Positions 62,665 through 64,000 of a DNA stretch of 64,000 bases are shown here, piece by piece; the first letter of the stretch is position 1, and every line of letters begins with the position of its first letter. A program made the position numbers and the translations under genes. Below the pieces are notes generated by a model that was not told where the DNA came from, did no database searches, and worked only from the letters and a program-made list of their open reading frames with translations. The stretch is from Cupriavidus pampae. GTDB lineage: Bacteria; Pseudomonadota; Gammaproteobacteria; Burkholderiales; Burkholderiaceae. The stretch lies in the NCBI RefSeq assembly GCF_914271485.1, contig NZ_CAJZAG010000006.1, positions 310,001 to 374,000 of the forward strand, read 5' to 3'.

Positions 62665-63560
62665 GCGGATTTCTTCGCGGCAGCTTTCTTTGTCACCGCC
62701 TTCTTTGCCACGGCCTTCTTTTTCGCTGCCGGCTTCGGCTTCGCAGCTTTCTTCGCTGCCGTCTTGCCGGCGGCCTTTTGCGCGGGCTTTGCGGCCGACT
62801 TGCCGGGTGGCTTGCCTGACGATGCGGTCGTCTTCCGCGTTGTCGTCCCCGGCGCCGGCCGCGCCGGTTCCGCCGCGCTCACACCGCCCGGACTGCCGAA
62901 CGGCGCCATGCTGGCCGCCGCAGCACCACTCGCGATCTGGTTGAACTGCTGTTGCAGCAGGTTCCACCACAGGGCCGCGTTCGGCGGCAGGGCCGCTTCC
63001 TCGCCCGCAGCCTCACCGTTGCCTGTGGTGTCGCCCGTCGTGGCATGACCCTCGGGCGCCGCGGCCTCCACCGGCGCATCGTCGGGCAGCGCCTCGGTGT
63101 TCTCGTCCGCGAACTCGTCTTCGTCTTCCACCTCGTCCCACGCGCCCGGCGGATCGTCGTCACTCGCTACGTCCGGCGCGCTTTCCGGCGCGCGCGTGGG
63201 CATCGTGAACGCATGATGATGCGGCGTGGCGCTCGGCGCGTTGGCCGCGCGCGCGACGTTCTCCATCGCGGTCTGCATCGCGTCGGGGGAGAGCGCCTTG
63301 CCGAACGTCTGCAACGCGACGAGCGTCGCGCGCTGGACCTCGAGCCCCTGGATGGTGGTGCGCAGCAGGCTCGCGTTGAGCTGCAGCCAGCCCTCGACGG
63401 CCTTGAGGTCGTGAATGCGCTTGTCGACGTCCTCGAGGTCCATCGGCGGCGTCATCGCCTGCATGCCCGGCATCATGCCGCCGGGCATGGCGCTGCTCGC
63501 GCCCCAGAGGTTGCGCAGGAACTCGAAGCCGTTGCTGAAATCGGGAATCTGTCCAAACAT
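62661..63560 (-). CDS. phaM: PHB granule-associated protein PhaM
   Basis: A 299-residue protein. It opens MFGQIPDFSNGFEFLRNLWG, the hallmark of PhaM of Ralstonia eutropha, which activates PHB synthase and attaches granules to the nucleoid. The middle (about residues 40-110) is helical (DLEDVDKRIHDLKAVEGWLQLNASLL), followed by an acidic linker (about 135-190). The last 60 residues are Lys/Ala/Pro repeats (KKAAKPKPAAKKK), the DNA-binding histone-H1-like tail. GGGGAG lies 9 bases before the ATG at 63560; an in-frame ATG at 63566 is closer. It is longer than the H16 protein because of the acidic linker. The patatin gene overlaps its stop. Confidence 0.93.
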   Translation of the reverse strand: MFGQIPDFSNGFEFLRNLWGASSAMPGGMMPGMQAMTPPMDLEDVDKRIHDLKAVEGWLQLNASLLRTTIQGLEVQRATLVALQTFGKALSPDAMQTAMENVARAANAPSATPHHHAFTMPTRAPESAPDVASDDDPPGAWDEVEDEDEFADENTEALPDDAPVEAAAPEGHATTGDTTGNGEAAGEEAALPPNAALWWNLLQQQFNQIASGAAAASMAPFGSPGGVSAAEPARPAPGTTTRKTTASSGKPPGKSAAKPAQKAAGKTAAKKAAKPKPAAKKKAVAKKAVTKKAAAKKSA

Positions 63561-63618
63561 GGTCATGCACTCCCCTAGATCGGATGGAAGACCGGCGGAT
63601 GAAAGACCGGCAGATTGA

Positions 63619-64000
63619 TTAGCCGAACTCCGGCGGACGCTTCTGGCGCAGACTCGCCACGCCTTCGTGCACGTCGGGCCCGGAGAAACCCATGAATTCG
63701 AGCGCCAGCGAGGTATCGAACGCGGGACCGGCCATGCGCAACCAGTTGTTGAGCGCGTACTTGGTCCAGCGAATCGCGGTTTGCGAGCCCGCCGCCAGCC
63801 GTTCCGCCACTTCAAAGGCTTTCGCGACCAGCGCCTGCTCGTCCACCGCCAGCGATACCAGGCCGATCCGCTCGGCTTCCTCGCCGCTGACCGACTCGCA
63901 CAGCATCAGATAGTACTTGGCCTTGGCCATTCCGCACAGCAGCGGCCAGACGATGGCGGCATGATCGCCCGCCGCCACGCCGAGCCGCGTGTGCCCATCG
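63619..64000 (-). CDS. Enoyl-CoA hydratase/isomerase family protein, C-terminal part (5' end outside window)
   Basis: About 127 C-terminal residues of a crotonase-family protein. The frame is open to the window edge, and upstream codons ([16 protein letters not shown]) match the oxyanion-hole region before [43 protein letters not shown], a family signature. The later [28 protein letters not shown] is the typical C-terminus. It acts on acyl-CoA thioesters in fatty-acid or PHB-related metabolism. It lies upstream of phaM in the same direction, 58 bp away, so cotranscription is possible. Confidence 0.9.
   Translation of the reverse strand, partial: DGHTRLGVAAGDHAAIVWPLLCGMAKAKYYLMLCESVSGEEAERIGLVSLAVDEQALVAKAFEVAERLAAGSQTAIRWTKYALNNWLRMAGPAFDTSLALEFMGFSGPDVHEGVASLRQKRPPEFG

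Overview
The window is GC-rich (high-GC codon use throughout), almost fully coding DNA from a beta-proteobacterial chromosome. Several genes point to Burkholderiaceae and most probably Cupriavidus or a close relative: a PhaM-like PHB-granule protein, a Bug-type tripartite-tricarboxylate binding protein, a Burkholderiales-type trimeric porin, a PxpBCA/DUF969/DUF979/Pcp cluster, and GatCAB next to mreB-mreC-mreD-mrdA-rodA. I see no tRNA, rRNA, CRISPR array, transposase, integrase of a mobile element or phage gene. This is a core-chromosome segment rather than an accessory island.

Layout. 1-9270: transport and catabolism (end of a DHA2-type MFS pump, secreted glutathione peroxidase, FAH-family hydrolase, two M20 hydrolases, AraC regulator divergent from a fosmidomycin-resistance-like MFS pump, a small zinc-ribbon-like protein, a Bug binding protein). 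9294-12126: two divergent orphan OmpR-type response regulators and a porin. 12537-14482: minCDE on the minus strand. 14659-24612: corA, then a complete kdp region (small upstream ORF-kdpF-kdpA-kdpB-kdpC-kdpD-kdpE) with a recognisable KdpE operator. 24756-29156: a Sel1-repeat protein, a fused circularly permuted ATP-grasp/alpha-E protein and a transglutaminase-like protein. 29202-34142: gatC-gatA and gatB on the minus strand, separated by a lipoprotein gene and a dienelactone-hydrolase-like gene. 34911-41289: the rod-shape operon mreBCD-mrdA-rodA. 41353-46654: DUF484 gene, xerC, LysR regulator, DUF2917 gene, lipB, lipA. 46966-51850: a 5-oxoproline utilisation cluster. 51850-51963: a 114-bp palindromic element. 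51971-56965: a VanZ-like gene and an MCE lipid-transport operon. 57147-64000: birA, coaX, a SPOR-like protein, rfaE2, a di-iron ferritin-like/acyl-ACP-desaturase-like protein behind a Fur-box-like site, then phaM coupled to a patatin-like lipase, and a partial enoyl-CoA hydratase.

How genes work together. The kdp genes form a high-affinity K+ pump with its own sensor and regulator. The operator overlaps the terminator of the upstream corA gene, and four successive overlaps or near-overlaps suggest coupled translation. MinCDE places the division septum, while MreBCD, PBP2 and RodA build the lateral wall. LipB and LipA make lipoyl cofactors. PxpABC hydrolyse 5-oxoproline, Pcp releases it from peptides, and the DUF969/DUF979 membrane pair between them is a plausible transporter. 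The four-gene MCE operon should move lipids between the membranes. The most interesting less-understood features are the ATP-grasp/alpha-E/transglutaminase pair, the orphan response regulator with Glu in place of the phospho-Asp, the small membrane ORF coupled to kdpF, the phaM-patatin coupling, and the 114-bp palindrome.
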